Under the pieces are notes generated by a model, which made no database searches, was not told the DNA's origin, and saw only the letters and a program-made list of their open reading frames with translations. Shown piece after piece: positions 22,963-32,247 of a stretch of 64,000 nt of DNA. The stretch is taken from assembly GCF_009863025.1 (NCBI RefSeq), contig NZ_WWIR01000680.1, positions 1-64,000 of the forward strand. Reading direction: 5' to 3'. Position 1 is the first letter of the stretch; every line of letters starts with the position of its first letter. A program made the position numbers and the translations under genes. The stretch comes from Streptomyces sp. SID4985. Its GTDB lineage: Bacteria; Actinomycetota; Actinomycetes; Streptomycetales; Streptomycetaceae.

Positions 22963-25095
22963 TCACCCGATCCCGGGGATCAGCGAGAGAAGCAGGTCGA
23001 TGAGCTTGATGCCGACGAAGGGCGCGACGAGGCCGCCGAAGCCGTAGACCGTGAGGTTGCGCCGCAGCATCCGGTCCGCGCCGACGGGCCGGTAGCGCAC
23101 ACCGCGCAGGGCGAGCGGCACCAGGGCGACGATGACCAGCGCGTTGAAGATCACGGCCGAGAGGATGGCGGAGTCCGGCGAGGTCAGCCGCATCACGTTG
23201 AGCGCTTCGAGGCCGGGGTACACCGACGCGAAGAGCGCCGGGATGATCGCGAAGTACTTCGCGACGTCGTTGGCGATGGAGAACGTCGTCAACGCGCCCC
23301 GGGTGATGAGGAGTTGCTTGCCGATCTGGACGACCTCGATCAGCTTGGTCGGGTCGGAGTCGAGGTCGACCATGTTGCCGGCCTCCTTGGCGGCCGACGT
23401 ACCGGTGTTCATCGCCACGCCCACGTCCGCCTGGGCCAGCGCGGGGGCGTCGTTGGTGCCGTCACCGGTCATCGCGACGAGCTTGCCGCCCGCCTGCTCC
23501 CGTTTGATCAGGGCCATCTTGTCCTCGGGGGTGGCCTCCGCGAGGAAGTCGTCCACGCCCGCCTCCTCCGCGATGGCCTTCGCGGTCAGCGGGTTGTCCC
23601 CGGTGATCATGACCGTGCGGATGCCCATGCGACGCAGCTCCGCGAACCGCTCCCGCATCCCGTCCTTCACCACGTCCTTGAGGTGCACGACACCGAGGAC
23701 GCGCGCCCCCTTCGCGTCGCGCACGGCGACGAGCAGCGGGGTGCCTCCGGCGCGGGAGATGCGGTCCACGACCGCCTCCGCGTCGTCGGCGACCGAGCCG
23801 CCGCGCTCGCGCACCCAGGCCACGACCGAACCGGCCGCGCCCTTGCGGACCTCGCGCCCCTCCACGTCGACCCCGGACATCCGGGTCCGGGCGGAGAAGG
23901 CGACCCACTCGGCGCCCGTCAGCTCGCCCTGGTGCCGCTCGCGCAGCCCGTACCGCTCCTTGGCGAGGATGACGACGGAGCGGCCCTCGGGCGTCTCGTC
24001 GGCGAGCGAGGAGAGCTGGGCGGCGTCCGCGAGTTCGGCCTCGGTGGTGCCGCGCACGGGGACGAACTCGGCGGCCCTGCGGTTGCCGAGGGTGATGGTG
24101 CCGGTCTTGTCCAGCAGCAGCGTGGAGACGTCACCGGCCGCCTCGACGGCCCGCCCGGACATGGCCAGTACGTTGCGCTGGACCAGCCGGTCCATGCCCG
24201 CGATGCCGATCGCGGAGAGCAGCGCGCCGATGGTGGTCGGGATCAGACAGACCAGCAGGGCGATCAGGACGACCATGGTGAGGTGGGTGCCCGCGTAGTC
24301 CGCGAAGGGCGGCAGCGTCGCGCAGGCCAGCAGGAACACGATGGTCAGCGAGGCGAGCAGGATGTCGAGCGCGATCTCGTTGGGCGTCTTCTGCCGGGCG
24401 GCGCCCTCGACCAGGCCGATCATCCGGTCGACGAAGGTCTCGCCGGGCCGGGTGGTGATCCGGACGACCACGCGGTCGGAGAGCACGCGGGTGCCGCCGG
24501 TGACGGCGCTGCGGTCACCGCCGGACTCACGGATGACCGGCGCCGACTCGCCCGTGATCGCGGACTCGTCCACGGAGGCGACCCCCTCGACCACGTCACC
24601 GTCGCCGGGCACGATGTCCCCGGCCTCGCAGACCACCAGGTCGCCGACGCCGAGCGCGGTGCCGGGCACCCGCTCCTCGCGCCCTTCGACCAGCCGGCGG
24701 GCCACCGCGTCCGTCCTGGCCCGGCGCAGACTGTCGGCCTGCGCCTTGCCCCGGCCCTCCGCGACCGCCTCCGCCAGGTTGGCGAAGAGCACGGTCAGCC
24801 ACAGCCACGCGCTGATCGCCCAGCCGAACCAGTCGGTGGGGTCGGTGAGGGAGAACGCGGTGGTCAGGACCGAGCCGATCCAGACGACGAACATCACCGG
24901 CGACTTGACCATCACGCGTGGATCGAGCTTGCGGGCGGCGTCCGGCAGCGACCTGACCAGCTGCCGGGGGTCGAACAGGCCCGCACCGACCCGGTGTTGA
25001 GGGTCCCGTCTCGGGGTCGGCGGCTCTTGGGAGGCGGTGGGGGCGGAGGTGAGTGCGGACATCGAGGCCTCTTGCCTGTCCATACGAGTGGTCAT
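22963..25095 (-). CDS. kdpB: Potassium-transporting P-type ATPase subunit B
   Basis: KdpB, 710 aa, is the ATP-hydrolysing subunit. The phosphorylated Asp329 is in [16 protein letters not shown] is in [13 protein letters not shown]; the hinge is [14 protein letters not shown]. It has a membrane region typical of class IA P-type ATPases. It powers K+ uptake through KdpA. The ATG at 25095 shares its A with the kdpA stop (TGATG). Later Met codons (residues 5 and 12) could also be used; the first 45 residues are poorly conserved linker. Confidence 0.97.
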   Translation of the reverse strand: MTTRMDRQEASMSALTSAPTASQEPPTPRRDPQHRVGAGLFDPRQLVRSLPDAARKLDPRVMVKSPVMFVVWIGSVLTTAFSLTDPTDWFGWAISAWLWLTVLFANLAEAVAEGRGKAQADSLRRARTDAVARRLVEGREERVPGTALGVGDLVVCEAGDIVPGDGDVVEGVASVDESAITGESAPVIRESGGDRSAVTGGTRVLSDRVVVRITTRPGETFVDRMIGLVEGAARQKTPNEIALDILLASLTIVFLLACATLPPFADYAGTHLTMVVLIALLVCLIPTTIGALLSAIGIAGMDRLVQRNVLAMSGRAVEAAGDVSTLLLDKTGTITLGNRRAAEFVPVRGTTEAELADAAQLSSLADETPEGRSVVILAKERYGLRERHQGELTGAEWVAFSARTRMSGVDVEGREVRKGAAGSVVAWVRERGGSVADDAEAVVDRISRAGGTPLLVAVRDAKGARVLGVVHLKDVVKDGMRERFAELRRMGIRTVMITGDNPLTAKAIAEEAGVDDFLAEATPEDKMALIKREQAGGKLVAMTGDGTNDAPALAQADVGVAMNTGTSAAKEAGNMVDLDSDPTKLIEVVQIGKQLLITRGALTTFSIANDVAKYFAIIPALFASVYPGLEALNVMRLTSPDSAILSAVIFNALVIVALVPLALRGVRYRPVGADRMLRRNLTVYGFGGLVAPFVGIKLIDLLLSLIPGIG

Positions 25096-26756
25096 CACGC
25101 CAGCCCTTCGGCGAGCGGACCCAGCGCGAGCGCCGGGAAGTAGGTCAGCCCGGTGACGATCAGGATCGCCCCGACCAGCAGTCCGGTGAACAGCGGCTTC
25201 TCGGTGCGCAGGGTGCCCGCGGTGACCGGCACCGGGCGCTGCGCGGCGAGCGAACCGGCGAGCGCGAGCACGAACACCATCGGCAGGAACCGGCCGAGCA
25301 TCATCGCGAACCCGGTGGTGACGTTGAACCAGTCGGTGTTCGCGTTCAGCCCGGCGAACGCCGAACCGTTGTTGTTCGCCGCCGAGGTGAAGGCGTACAG
25401 CACCTCGGAGAAGCCGTGCGCCCCGGAGTTGAGCATCGAGTGGGGCGGGGTCGGCAGCGCCATGGAGGCGGCGGTGAAGACCAGCACCAGGGCCGGGGTG
25501 ACCAGGATGTAGCAGGCGGCGAGCTTCATCTCGCGCGCCCCGATCTTCTTGCCCAGGTACTCGGGGGTGCGGCCGACCATCAGACCGGCCAGGAACACCG
25601 CGATCACCGCCATGACCAGCATGCCGTAGAGACCGGAGCCGGTGCCGCCGGGCGCGATCTCGCCCAGCATCATGCCGAGCATCGTCAGGCCGCCGCCGAG
25701 CCCGGTGAACGAGGAGTGGAAGGAGTCCACCGCGCCGGTCGAGGTGAGCGTGGTCGAGGCCGCGAAGATCGACGAGGCGCCGACCCCGAAGCGGACCTCC
25801 TTGCCCTCCATCGCCCCGCCCGCGGCCTGGAGCGCCGGGCCGTGGTGGGCGAACTCGATGGCCGTCATCAGAGCGGTGAAGCCGAGCCAGATGGCGCCCA
25901 TGGCGGCGAGGATCGCGTACCCCTGCCGCACCGAGCCGACCATCACTCCGAAGGTGCGGGTCAGCGAGAACGGGATGACCAGGATCAGGAAGATCTCGAA
26001 GAGGTTGGTGAAGGGCGTCGGGTTCTCGAAGGGGTGGGCACTGTTGGCGTTGAAGTAGCCGCCGCCGTTGGTGCCCAGCTCCTTGATGGCCTCCTGGGAG
26101 GCGACGGCACCGCCGTTCCACTGCTGGGTGCCCCCCATGAACTGACCGACTTCATGGATGCCGGAGAAGTTCTGGATCACCCCGCAGGCGACCAGCACGA
26201 GCGCGGCCAGCACGGCGAGCGGCAGCAGGATCCGCACCGTACCGCGCACCAAGTCGGCCCAGAAGTTGCCCAGTTCGCCGGTACGGGACCGGGCGAAGCC
26301 GCGTACCAGGGCCACCGCGACGGCCATGCCCACGGCGGCGGAGACGAAGTTCTGCACCGCGAGACCGGCGGTCTGCACGACGTGCCCCATGGTCTGTTCG
26401 CCGTAGTACGACTGCCAGTTGGTGTTCGTCACGAAGGAGACGGCCGTGTTGAACGACTGCGTCGGCGAAACCGAGGCGAAGCCGAGCGAGCCGGGCAGTA
26501 CGCCCTGGAGTCGCTGGAGCAGATAGAGGAAGAGGACACCGGCGGCCGAGAAGGCGAGGACCGCGCGCAGATAGGCGGGCCAGGTCATGCCGGTGCCGGG
26601 GTCGGCACCTATGGCCTTGTAGGCCCACCGCTCCACGCGCAGATGTCTGCGGGAGTCATAGACCCGGGCCATATAGGTGCCGAGGGGGACGTGGACGAGC
26701 GCGAGGGCGCCCGTCAGGGCGAGCAGCTGGAGCACGCCCGCGAGTACGGGACTCAT
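25095..26756 (-). CDS. kdpA: Potassium-transporting ATPase subunit A
   Basis: KdpA, 553 aa, is the channel-like K+-binding subunit related to Trk/Ktr transporters. It is hydrophobic throughout with ten or so membrane helices, and shows family segments [28 protein letters not shown] (selectivity loop) and [13 protein letters not shown]. The start is the ATG at 26756, 8 nt after kdpF. It is the third ORF of the kdp operon (27-aa ORF, kdpF, kdpA, kdpB, kdpC). kdpD/kdpE are not in the window. Confidence 0.97.
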   Translation of the reverse strand: MSPVLAGVLQLLALTGALALVHVPLGTYMARVYDSRRHLRVERWAYKAIGADPGTGMTWPAYLRAVLAFSAAGVLFLYLLQRLQGVLPGSLGFASVSPTQSFNTAVSFVTNTNWQSYYGEQTMGHVVQTAGLAVQNFVSAAVGMAVAVALVRGFARSRTGELGNFWADLVRGTVRILLPLAVLAALVLVACGVIQNFSGIHEVGQFMGGTQQWNGGAVASQEAIKELGTNGGGYFNANSAHPFENPTPFTNLFEIFLILVIPFSLTRTFGVMVGSVRQGYAILAAMGAIWLGFTALMTAIEFAHHGPALQAAGGAMEGKEVRFGVGASSIFAASTTLTSTGAVDSFHSSFTGLGGGLTMLGMMLGEIAPGGTGSGLYGMLVMAVIAVFLAGLMVGRTPEYLGKKIGAREMKLAACYILVTPALVLVFTAASMALPTPPHSMLNSGAHGFSEVLYAFTSAANNNGSAFAGLNANTDWFNVTTGFAMMLGRFLPMVFVLALAGSLAAQRPVPVTAGTLRTEKPLFTGLLVGAILIVTGLTYFPALALGPLAEGLA

Positions 26757-26764
26757 GGCCGCGC

Positions 26765-26854
26765 TCAGAACCTCTCCGGGAAGATCAGGGCGAGGACGAG
26801 ATAGCCCAGCAGGGCGACGGCCACGACAAGACCGACGACGTTCTCGGTGGTCAC
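26765..26854 (-). CDS. kdpF: Potassium-transporting ATPase subunit F
   Basis: This 29-aa single-helix membrane peptide starts at a GTG ([20 protein letters not shown]) and ends LIFPERF, the typical KdpF length and ending. KdpF sits at the KdpA interface and stabilises the pump. It overlaps the stop of the 27-aa ORF upstream by 3 nt within GTGA and is followed closely by kdpA. Confidence 0.9.
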   Translation of the reverse strand: MTTENVVGLVVAVALLGYLVLALIFPERF

Positions 26855-26934
26855 AGCTTCGTCACCCCCTTGGCGACGAGGGCCACCAGCGCGAAACCCG
26901 CGATGACGGCGAGTACGAGGGCCGTATCGGCCAT
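26851..26934 (-). CDS. 27-aa membrane peptide upstream of kdpF
   Basis: ATG at 26934 has a strong AGGAG 6 nt upstream and opens a 27-codon frame, [20 protein letters not shown] plus AKGVTKL, whose stop overlaps the kdpF start. It is one hydrophobic helix followed by a basic tail, the same architecture as KdpF. It may be a second small Kdp subunit or a leader that couples translation into kdpF. The strong ribosome site and tight overlap make it a convincing gene. Confidence 0.75.
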   Translation of the reverse strand: MADTALVLAVIAGFALVALVAKGVTKL

Positions 26935-27010
26935 CTTGGACTCCTGAAGGGCGAGGATTGATCGCTTGCCCTTCGAGCAAACCCCTCCCCCGACCGGTTC
27001 GGACCCCGCG

Positions 27011-27058
27011 TTGACAGCCCTCTTACGCCACCGGGCCCTGCCTTGACGAGGCTCTTAC
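27011..27058. promoter_or_regulatory. 16-bp direct repeats upstream of the kdp operon
   Basis: TTGACAGCCCTCTTAC (27011-27026) and TTGACGAGGCTCTTAC (27043-27058) share 12 of 16 bases with a 32-bp period, about three helical turns. They lie 77-124 bp before the first kdp-operon ORF. The spacing suggests cooperative binding of a response regulator such as KdpE. The second copy overlaps the 3' end of the nitrilase gene by 4 bases. Confidence 0.6.
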
Positions 27059-27939
27059 GGCGACGGCTCCGCAGGTCGGGCGGCGGTGTCGCCGGAGCCG
27101 CCTGAGCCGCCGCTGTCGTCGCCCGGCGTGGGCGCGGCCTTCCGCGCCGCGCGCAGCACCTCCGGGTCGAGGTCGACGACGACCAGCTCCCGCCGGTCGG
27201 GGCCCGCCTCGGCCAGGGCGCGCCCGTCCGGCCCCCACACGGCGCTGAAGCCGCAGGTGTGCCAGCCGCCCGTGGTGCCGATGTGGTTGGACAGGACGGT
27301 GTAGCAGGCGTTCTCGCGGGCGCGGGCCGGGAACCAGGTGCGCGACTCCTGGTAGCCGTTGCCGACACTGAACAGTGCGCCGACCACATAGGCGTGGCAC
27401 CCGTCGAGGGCCGCCGCGCGGGCGTGCTCGGGGAAGCCGGAGTCGTAGCAGATGCCGAGTCCCAGCCGCCAGCCGTCGAGTTCGAGGGTGCGTCCGGCAG
27501 TGCCCGCGCGGTAGATCGGGGTTTCCGTCGGGAAGAGGTGCTGCTTGTCGTAGCGCGTGACGTGCTCGCCGTCCGCGCCGATGACGAACGCGGAGACGTA
27601 CAGGTCGCCGTCCTCGTGGAACGCGGCGCCGACGACGGCGACGGCGCCGGTCTCCCGGCAGGCCGCGGCGACGGGGGCCAGGCGCGGATCCCGTGGCTGT
27701 ACGGCGTGGCGGCGGGGGTCGGCGCGGATCAGCTCGGGCTCGTAGCCGCTGAGGAACTTCTCGGGGAAGACGACGAGGCGGGCCCCTGCGGCGGCCGCCT
27801 CGCGGATCATGGCCGCGACGGTGACGACGTTGGCCTCGATGTCACCGGCGACGGCCTGGGCCTGCGCGGTGGCGATGCGGAGCGGGTGCGCGGGGAGGGT
27901 GAGGGCGGTGCCAGGAGTCTGACCTGCGGATTCTTTCAT
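27055..27939 (-). CDS. Carbon-nitrogen hydrolase (nitrilase superfamily amidase)
   Basis: This 294-aa enzyme has the nitrilase catalytic triad: Glu60 in VVFPEKFLSG, Lys in TRYDKQHLFPTE and Cys164 in GICYDSGFPE. The superfamily hydrolyses amides, nitriles or carbamoyl groups through a thioester at the Cys. Its sequence places it with aliphatic or carbamoyl amidases, with the substrate not determinable. The ATG at 27939 is chosen for family length. The tail after about residue 270 is Gly/Ser/Pro-rich. Confidence 0.9.
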   Translation of the reverse strand: MKESAGQTPGTALTLPAHPLRIATAQAQAVAGDIEANVVTVAAMIREAAAAGARLVVFPEKFLSGYEPELIRADPRRHAVQPRDPRLAPVAAACRETGAVAVVGAAFHEDGDLYVSAFVIGADGEHVTRYDKQHLFPTETPIYRAGTAGRTLELDGWRLGLGICYDSGFPEHARAAALDGCHAYVVGALFSVGNGYQESRTWFPARARENACYTVLSNHIGTTGGWHTCGFSAVWGPDGRALAEAGPDRRELVVVDLDPEVLRAARKAAPTPGDDSGGSGGSGDTAARPAEPSP

Positions 27940-27950
27940 GGATCTTGAGC

Positions 27951-28508
27951 TTATCCGCATGTCGGGAGCACATATGGTCCGCCCACATGTCCTCCGACTA
28001 CGTATGCGAGTCGAACCACTCGATCGCGACCTCCGGTGTCCATGGCGGCCGTGTCCGGGCGGGACTTGGCGTAGCGCACCGAGCCGACCACGTCCCGGTA
28101 CTCCAGCAGTCCGATGCCCACGGTGTCGCCGTTGGCCGCGCCGCTCAGGCCGAAGTTGCGGAGGTCGTAGGCGAGGATGTTGTAGCCCGCGTCGTGCAGG
28201 GCCTTGAACTCCGGGAGGAAGTTCACCTCGAAGCCGCCCAGTCCGCCGAACTGCGGCAACTGGCCCGGATATCCGCACCGGTTGCCCGGCAGGAAGTGGT
28301 TGTGGACGACCAGCCTGTCCGAGTCGGCCGGGATGAACCAGCCGTCGAGCGGCACGCCGTCCATGGACGGGAAGGACACGTCCTCGTACGGGAGCCCGAC
28401 CTCACCCGGCCGGTGCAGCAGGGGGGCGCGGAGCCCTGCCGTCGTGCCGGTCACCCACATGTCGAGGAAACCGCTGAGCGCTTCCTGCGCCTGCTCGGTG
28501 TTCGGCAT
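27951..28508 (-). pseudogene. Alpha/beta hydrolase with internal deletion
   Basis: ATG 28508 begins a hydrolase N-terminus (EALSGFLDMWVTGTTAGLRA, then DGWFIPADSDRLVVHNH and YDLRNFGLSG) that breaks off after SRPDTAAMDT, before the nucleophile and catalytic His. In the next frame the following bases read TPEVAIEWFDSHT and stop at 27998, a plausible natural C-terminus. This suggests a deletion of the core plus a frameshift. The annotated frame runs on to 27951 with unlike sequence (GGHVGGPYVLPTCG). It is not functional as an enzyme. Confidence 0.7.
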
Positions 28509-28520
28509 ATCCGCACCCTC

Positions 28521-29834
28521 CTAAGTCCGAAGATGGGCGCATTCCTTATCAATCGCGTCACAGGCGACATCCTGGTCGCACGGGCACGGACGGCCACCGT
28601 CGGGGGGCGCAGGGGTACGGCGCAGCTCGGCCGTCGCGGCACCCACGGCGACCACCGCGAGCACACACAGCAGACCGCCGCTGACGAGCGCCGTCGTGCC
28701 GGTGGTGGCGGACGCGACGAGTCCGCCGCGCACGTTGCCGAGGTCGGGCCCGGCCCGGCCCACGATCTGCTCGGCCGCCCCGACCCGTCCGAGCAGCGCG
28801 GGTGGGGTGTGCGCCTGGACGACGGTGCCCCGGGCCACGACGGACACCGTGTCGGCGGCGCCCGCGACGACGAGGAAGGCCAGGCCGAGCCAGGGTTCGG
28901 TCGACAGCCCGAAGAGGATCAGCGCGGCTCCCCACCCGGCGGAGCCGACGAGCATGATCAGTCCGGGGCGCGGGCTCCGGGTGAAGGTCCCGGAGAACAG
29001 GGAGGCGGCCACGCCACCGGCGGCGATGGCGGCCAGGAACAGCCCGAGCGTGCGCGGGTCTCCGTCGAACCGTTCGGCGTTGACCAGCGGGAACAGGCTG
29101 ATCGGCATGGACAGCACGGTCGCGGCCAGGTCGGTGAGCAGGGCCCCGCGCACGACGGGGGTGCGCACCAGGAAGGCCAGACCGTCCCCCACACCGCGCA
29201 GTCCGGGCCGGGCCGGCTCGGCGTCGCCGTCCGGGCTCATCGGGGGCAGGCCGAAGGCGCCGAAGAGCGCGGCGAGGAAGGTGACGGAGTCGATCAGATA
29301 GCACCCGCCGACCCCCACCCCGCCCACGAGCAGGCCGCCCAGCGCGGGTCCGGCCAGCATGGCGGCCTGGAAGGCGATGCGCCGCAGCGCGAGCCCGGCC
29401 GCGCGCTGCGGCTCGGGCAGCAACTGCGGGACGAACGTCCGCGAGGCCGGGGCCCCTCCGGCGACGAAGCAGGACTGGAGGGCGACCAGGCCCAGGACAC
29501 CGGCGGGCGGCAGCTGCCCGAAGAACCCCTGGACCGCGAGGAGCAGCGCGCAGACGGCCTGGCCCGCGGTCGTCCACAGATAGAAGCGGCGGCGGTCCAC
29601 CCGGTCGACCAGCGCGCCCGCGAAGAGCCCGAGCCCGATGAGCGGCACCGCCTGTGCCAGCCCGACGGCACCGGTCCACGCGGTGCTCCCGGTCATCTCC
29701 CAGATCTGGAACATCACGGCGACGACGGTCATCTGGCCGCCGAATCCGGACAGGGTCTGCCCCAGCCACAGCCGCCGGAAGACGGGTGAGGACCGCAGCG
29801 GGGTCACATCGAGCAACACGCGTTCCAGGCCCAT
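28521..29834 (-). CDS. MFS exporter, EntS/enterobactin-exporter-like
   Basis: This 437-aa inner-membrane protein has about 12 membrane segments and motif A variant GALVDRVDRRR after helix 2. Residues FRRLWLGQTLSGFGGQMTVV at the N-terminus and the SRTFVPQLLP region are typical of the MFS_3/EntS subgroup that exports siderophores or macrolides. ATG 29834 is chosen because the longer upstream frame is proline-rich and non-coding in character. It ends 12 bp from the decayed hydrolase. The substrate is unknown. Confidence 0.85.
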   Translation of the reverse strand: MGLERVLLDVTPLRSSPVFRRLWLGQTLSGFGGQMTVVAVMFQIWEMTGSTAWTGAVGLAQAVPLIGLGLFAGALVDRVDRRRFYLWTTAGQAVCALLLAVQGFFGQLPPAGVLGLVALQSCFVAGGAPASRTFVPQLLPEPQRAAGLALRRIAFQAAMLAGPALGGLLVGGVGVGGCYLIDSVTFLAALFGAFGLPPMSPDGDAEPARPGLRGVGDGLAFLVRTPVVRGALLTDLAATVLSMPISLFPLVNAERFDGDPRTLGLFLAAIAAGGVAASLFSGTFTRSPRPGLIMLVGSAGWGAALILFGLSTEPWLGLAFLVVAGAADTVSVVARGTVVQAHTPPALLGRVGAAEQIVGRAGPDLGNVRGGLVASATTGTTALVSGGLLCVLAVVAVGAATAELRRTPAPPDGGRPCPCDQDVACDAIDKECAHLRT

Positions 29835-29973
29835 GACCGGCCAGTCTGCCCCAACGGCAGCCGAGTTCGCGCCACCCGCCCCGAACCGGTCATCCCCTCG
29901 GCCGCCCGGCATGACCCCGCCCATGCCGGGGCAGTCTGAGCAAGCCCGCCGTATCCACCCGAGAGGTGCCGAA

Positions 29974-30450
29974 ATGCCCGCCGACGCAGCCGACTTCGTA
30001 CCAGCGACGGGCGGCCGGACCCTGAACGTCATCGGGGTCCACCTCTACGCGGAGGACCCGGAGGGACGCGTACTGCTCGGCCTGCGCCATCCCGACTCCG
30101 CCTACGAGGGCGGGAGTTGGCACTTCCTGGCCGGACACTGCGAGCAGGAGTCGGCCGTGGCGTGCCTGGTGCGGGAGGCGTACGAGGAGGGCGGGCTGGT
30201 GATCGACCCCGCCGATGTGGACTTCGCGCACGTGGTGCATCTGCTGGACGCCCCGGGGAGACGGCCGCGCATGCAACTGGTCTTCCGAGTGCGGGGGTTG
30301 AAGGGTGTCCCCGAGGTGCGGGAGCCGGACAAGTGCCTGGCCTGGCGCTGGTGGCCCCCGGACGGCCTCCCGGACCCGGTCGTCCCCTACGCCCGTGCGG
30401 CGATCGAGGGCATCCGCGCCGGACGCGCGTACACCGAGATGGGCTGGTGA
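29974..30450 (+). CDS. Nudix hydrolase 1 of a tandem trio
   Basis: This 158-aa protein has a complete Nudix box, GHCEQESAVACLVREAYEEG, following WHFLAGH. Nudix enzymes cleave nucleoside diphosphates linked to other groups, using Mg2+ held by the box glutamates. It ends ARAAIEGIRAGRAYTEMGW. GAGAGG lies before ATG 29974. It is the first gene of a five-gene unit (three Nudix, a D-Ala-D-Ala-type dipeptidase, a PIG-L deacetylase) on one strand. Substrate unknown. Confidence 0.88.
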   Translation: MPADAADFVPATGGRTLNVIGVHLYAEDPEGRVLLGLRHPDSAYEGGSWHFLAGHCEQESAVACLVREAYEEGGLVIDPADVDFAHVVHLLDAPGRRPRMQLVFRVRGLKGVPEVREPDKCLAWRWWPPDGLPDPVVPYARAAIEGIRAGRAYTEMGW

Positions 30451-30487
30451 ACCGGATGAACACCAAGTCACACGCACGGAGCCGCCG

Positions 30488-31057
30488 TTGAGCACCGGCC
30501 GCCGTCACACCGAGCCCGTCGACGTCCATCTGATCCTGCGCCGCGAGGGCACCCGCGGCACCGAGGTGCTGATGTCGCGGCGAGCCGGGCGGGTCTACGC
30601 GGCCGGGCTGTGGCACCTGCCGTCCGGGCATCTGGACGGCCCGCACGAGGACGTGGTGACGGCGCTGATCCGGGAGGCGCGGGAGGAGACCGGGGTGCTC
30701 ATCGCGGCCACTGACGTGCGGGCCGCCCTCACCGTGCACCATCGCGGCCCCGGCGGCGACGCGCGTATGGGGCTGTTCTTCGAGGTCCGCCGCTGGTCGG
30801 GCGAGCCGAGGGTCATGGAGCCCGAGGTGTGCGACGCGATGACCTGGGCCCCCGTCGACGCGCTGCCCGCCCCGGTCGTGGCGTACTGCCACGCGGGTCT
30901 CACCGCCTACCGCGCCGGTGCCCAACTGGCCCTGCACTTCCAGGAGCCGGGCGACACCGTCGCCCACGATCCGGCGGCGGAGCGGCTCCGCGTCGTGCCT
31001 TCGCGGTTCGACGGTGCCGTCAACGAATCGAATTCCCCTCTCACGGAGGCTCGTTGA
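30488..31057 (+). CDS. Nudix hydrolase 2 of a tandem trio
   Basis: This 189-aa protein starts at TTG 30488 (preceded by ACGGAG) with LSTGRRHTEPVDVHLILRRE. The Nudix box is GHLDGPHEDVVTALIREARE, continuing ETGV. It resembles Nudix 1 in fold and in length up to about residue 150 and has an extra C-terminal tail. Its TGA overlaps the TTG start of the third Nudix gene (TTGA), so the two are coupled. Duplication from a common ancestor with Nudix 1 is likely, with substantial divergence. Confidence 0.85.
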   Translation: MSTGRRHTEPVDVHLILRREGTRGTEVLMSRRAGRVYAAGLWHLPSGHLDGPHEDVVTALIREAREETGVLIAATDVRAALTVHHRGPGGDARMGLFFEVRRWSGEPRVMEPEVCDAMTWAPVDALPAPVVAYCHAGLTAYRAGAQLALHFQEPGDTVAHDPAAERLRVVPSRFDGAVNESNSPLTEAR

Positions 31058-31578
31058 AACAGATGCCCGCCCGCAAGAAAGTCTGGCTGCCGCCGGAGGA
31101 GTACGCCGAGACGGTCATGAAGGCCACCGGTTTCGCCTGCGTCTTCTTCACCGACGAGCACGACCGCCCGCTGCAACTGCACGGTGTCCACAACACCACG
31201 CACCCCTGGCAGTTCCCCGGCGGCACGATGGAGCCCGGGGAGCGGCCGTGGGAGACGGCGGTCCGGGAGTGCGAGGAGGAGACCGGTATCCGGGTGGCGG
31301 GGCCGCCCCGGCTGCTGGCGACGGTGTTCGGGCTGCCGGGCTCCCCGTGGCCGTACAGCACCATGGGGCTCGTCTTCGACGGCGGTCGGCTCGGCGCGGC
31401 GGAGATCCGGGGGCTCGTGCTGGACCCGGAGGAGCACGACGAGGCGCGGGTGTTGCCGCTCACCTCCTGGCAAACGATCATGCCGGCAAGGGATTTCGCG
31501 CGGCTGAGCGCGGTGATGGAGGCCCGTTCCACCGGTGTGGCGGCCTACTTCGACTCATGGGACTGGGAGACCGAGTGA
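31054..31578 (+). CDS. Nudix hydrolase 3 of a tandem trio
   Basis: This 174-aa protein has a canonical Nudix box in FPGGTMEPGERPWETAVREC, continuing EEETGI. ACGGAGG lies 5 nt before TTG 31054; an ATG at 31063 is the alternative but is too far from the site. It carries a conserved-looking WLPPEEY N-terminus and ends AYFDSWDWETE. Its stop overlaps the GTG of the dipeptidase gene (GTGA). It is the most distinct of the three and may act on a different nucleotide. Confidence 0.87.
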   Translation: MKQMPARKKVWLPPEEYAETVMKATGFACVFFTDEHDRPLQLHGVHNTTHPWQFPGGTMEPGERPWETAVRECEEETGIRVAGPPRLLATVFGLPGSPWPYSTMGLVFDGGRLGAAEIRGLVLDPEEHDEARVLPLTSWQTIMPARDFARLSAVMEARSTGVAAYFDSWDWETE

Positions 31579-32243
31579 GCATCGTGCTGATGTCCGACGA
31601 CCGGGTGGCGCGGATACCCGTCAGGGAGTGCGGGGAGCGGCTGGTCGACGTGCGCGTCGGCGACACGCTCCGCGTGGACGCCCGGCGGTGGGACGCGCCC
31701 GGCGCCTTCGCGCATCTGCGGGAGGGGGTCGTGGAGCGGCTGGTGCACGCGGGGTCGCTGCTGCCGGACGGGCTCGGGCTGCTGCTCGTGGAGGGGTACC
31801 GGCCACCGGCCCTGCAGCGGCGTTACTTCGCGGACTACGCGGGCGAACTCGCCCGGGACAACCCCGACTGGCCGGCGGACCGCCTCCGCGATGCCGCCAG
31901 CCGCTATGTCTCGCCGCCGGAGATCGCCCCGCACAGCGCGGGCGCGGCCGTCGACCTCACCCTGGTCGACAGCGACGGCGTCGAACTCGACATGGGCACC
32001 CGCATGAACGCCACCCCGGAGGAGAGCGGGGGCGCCTGCTACACCGACGCCGCCAACATCGGCGACCGGGCCCGCGAGCACCGCACCCTCCTCTCGACCG
32101 CCCTGACCTCGGCGGGCCTGGTCAACTACGGCACCGAGTGGTGGCATTGGAGCTGGGGCGACCGCTACTGGGCCTTCCGGACGGACCAGCCCGCCGCGCT
32201 GTACGGCCCGATAGAACACCAGCAACTCGCCCCGGAGCACTGA
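31575..32243 (+). CDS. M15D D-Ala-D-Ala dipeptidase (VanX-like)
   Basis: This 222-aa zinc peptidase of family M15D has the substrate-binding Arg in EGYRPP, zinc ligands His and Asp in PHSAGAAVDLTL and the EWWHW motif with Glu and His near the C-terminus. VanX-type enzymes split D-Ala-D-Ala or related dipeptides in the cytoplasm; there is no signal peptide here. No vanH/vanA/vanS genes are nearby, so glycopeptide resistance is not supported. It is coupled to Nudix 3 by GTGA and lies 4 nt before the deacetylase. Confidence 0.9.
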   Translation: MSIVLMSDDRVARIPVRECGERLVDVRVGDTLRVDARRWDAPGAFAHLREGVVERLVHAGSLLPDGLGLLLVEGYRPPALQRRYFADYAGELARDNPDWPADRLRDAASRYVSPPEIAPHSAGAAVDLTLVDSDGVELDMGTRMNATPEESGGACYTDAANIGDRAREHRTLLSTALTSAGLVNYGTEWWHWSWGDRYWAFRTDQPAALYGPIEHQQLAPEH

Positions 32244-32247
32244 GCCC

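Noticed and set aside
22435-25143. 902-codon plus-strand frame opposite kdp
   Set aside because: Antisense shadow with no recognisable domain, typical of high-GC DNA.
22963-26121. A 1052-codon reverse frame longer than KdpB
   Set aside because: The first 340 codons are a shadow of kdpA; KdpB starts at 25095.
31575-32243. Glycopeptide (vancomycin) resistance cluster
   Set aside because: Only a VanX-like dipeptidase is present; no vanH, vanA/B, vanS or vanR.
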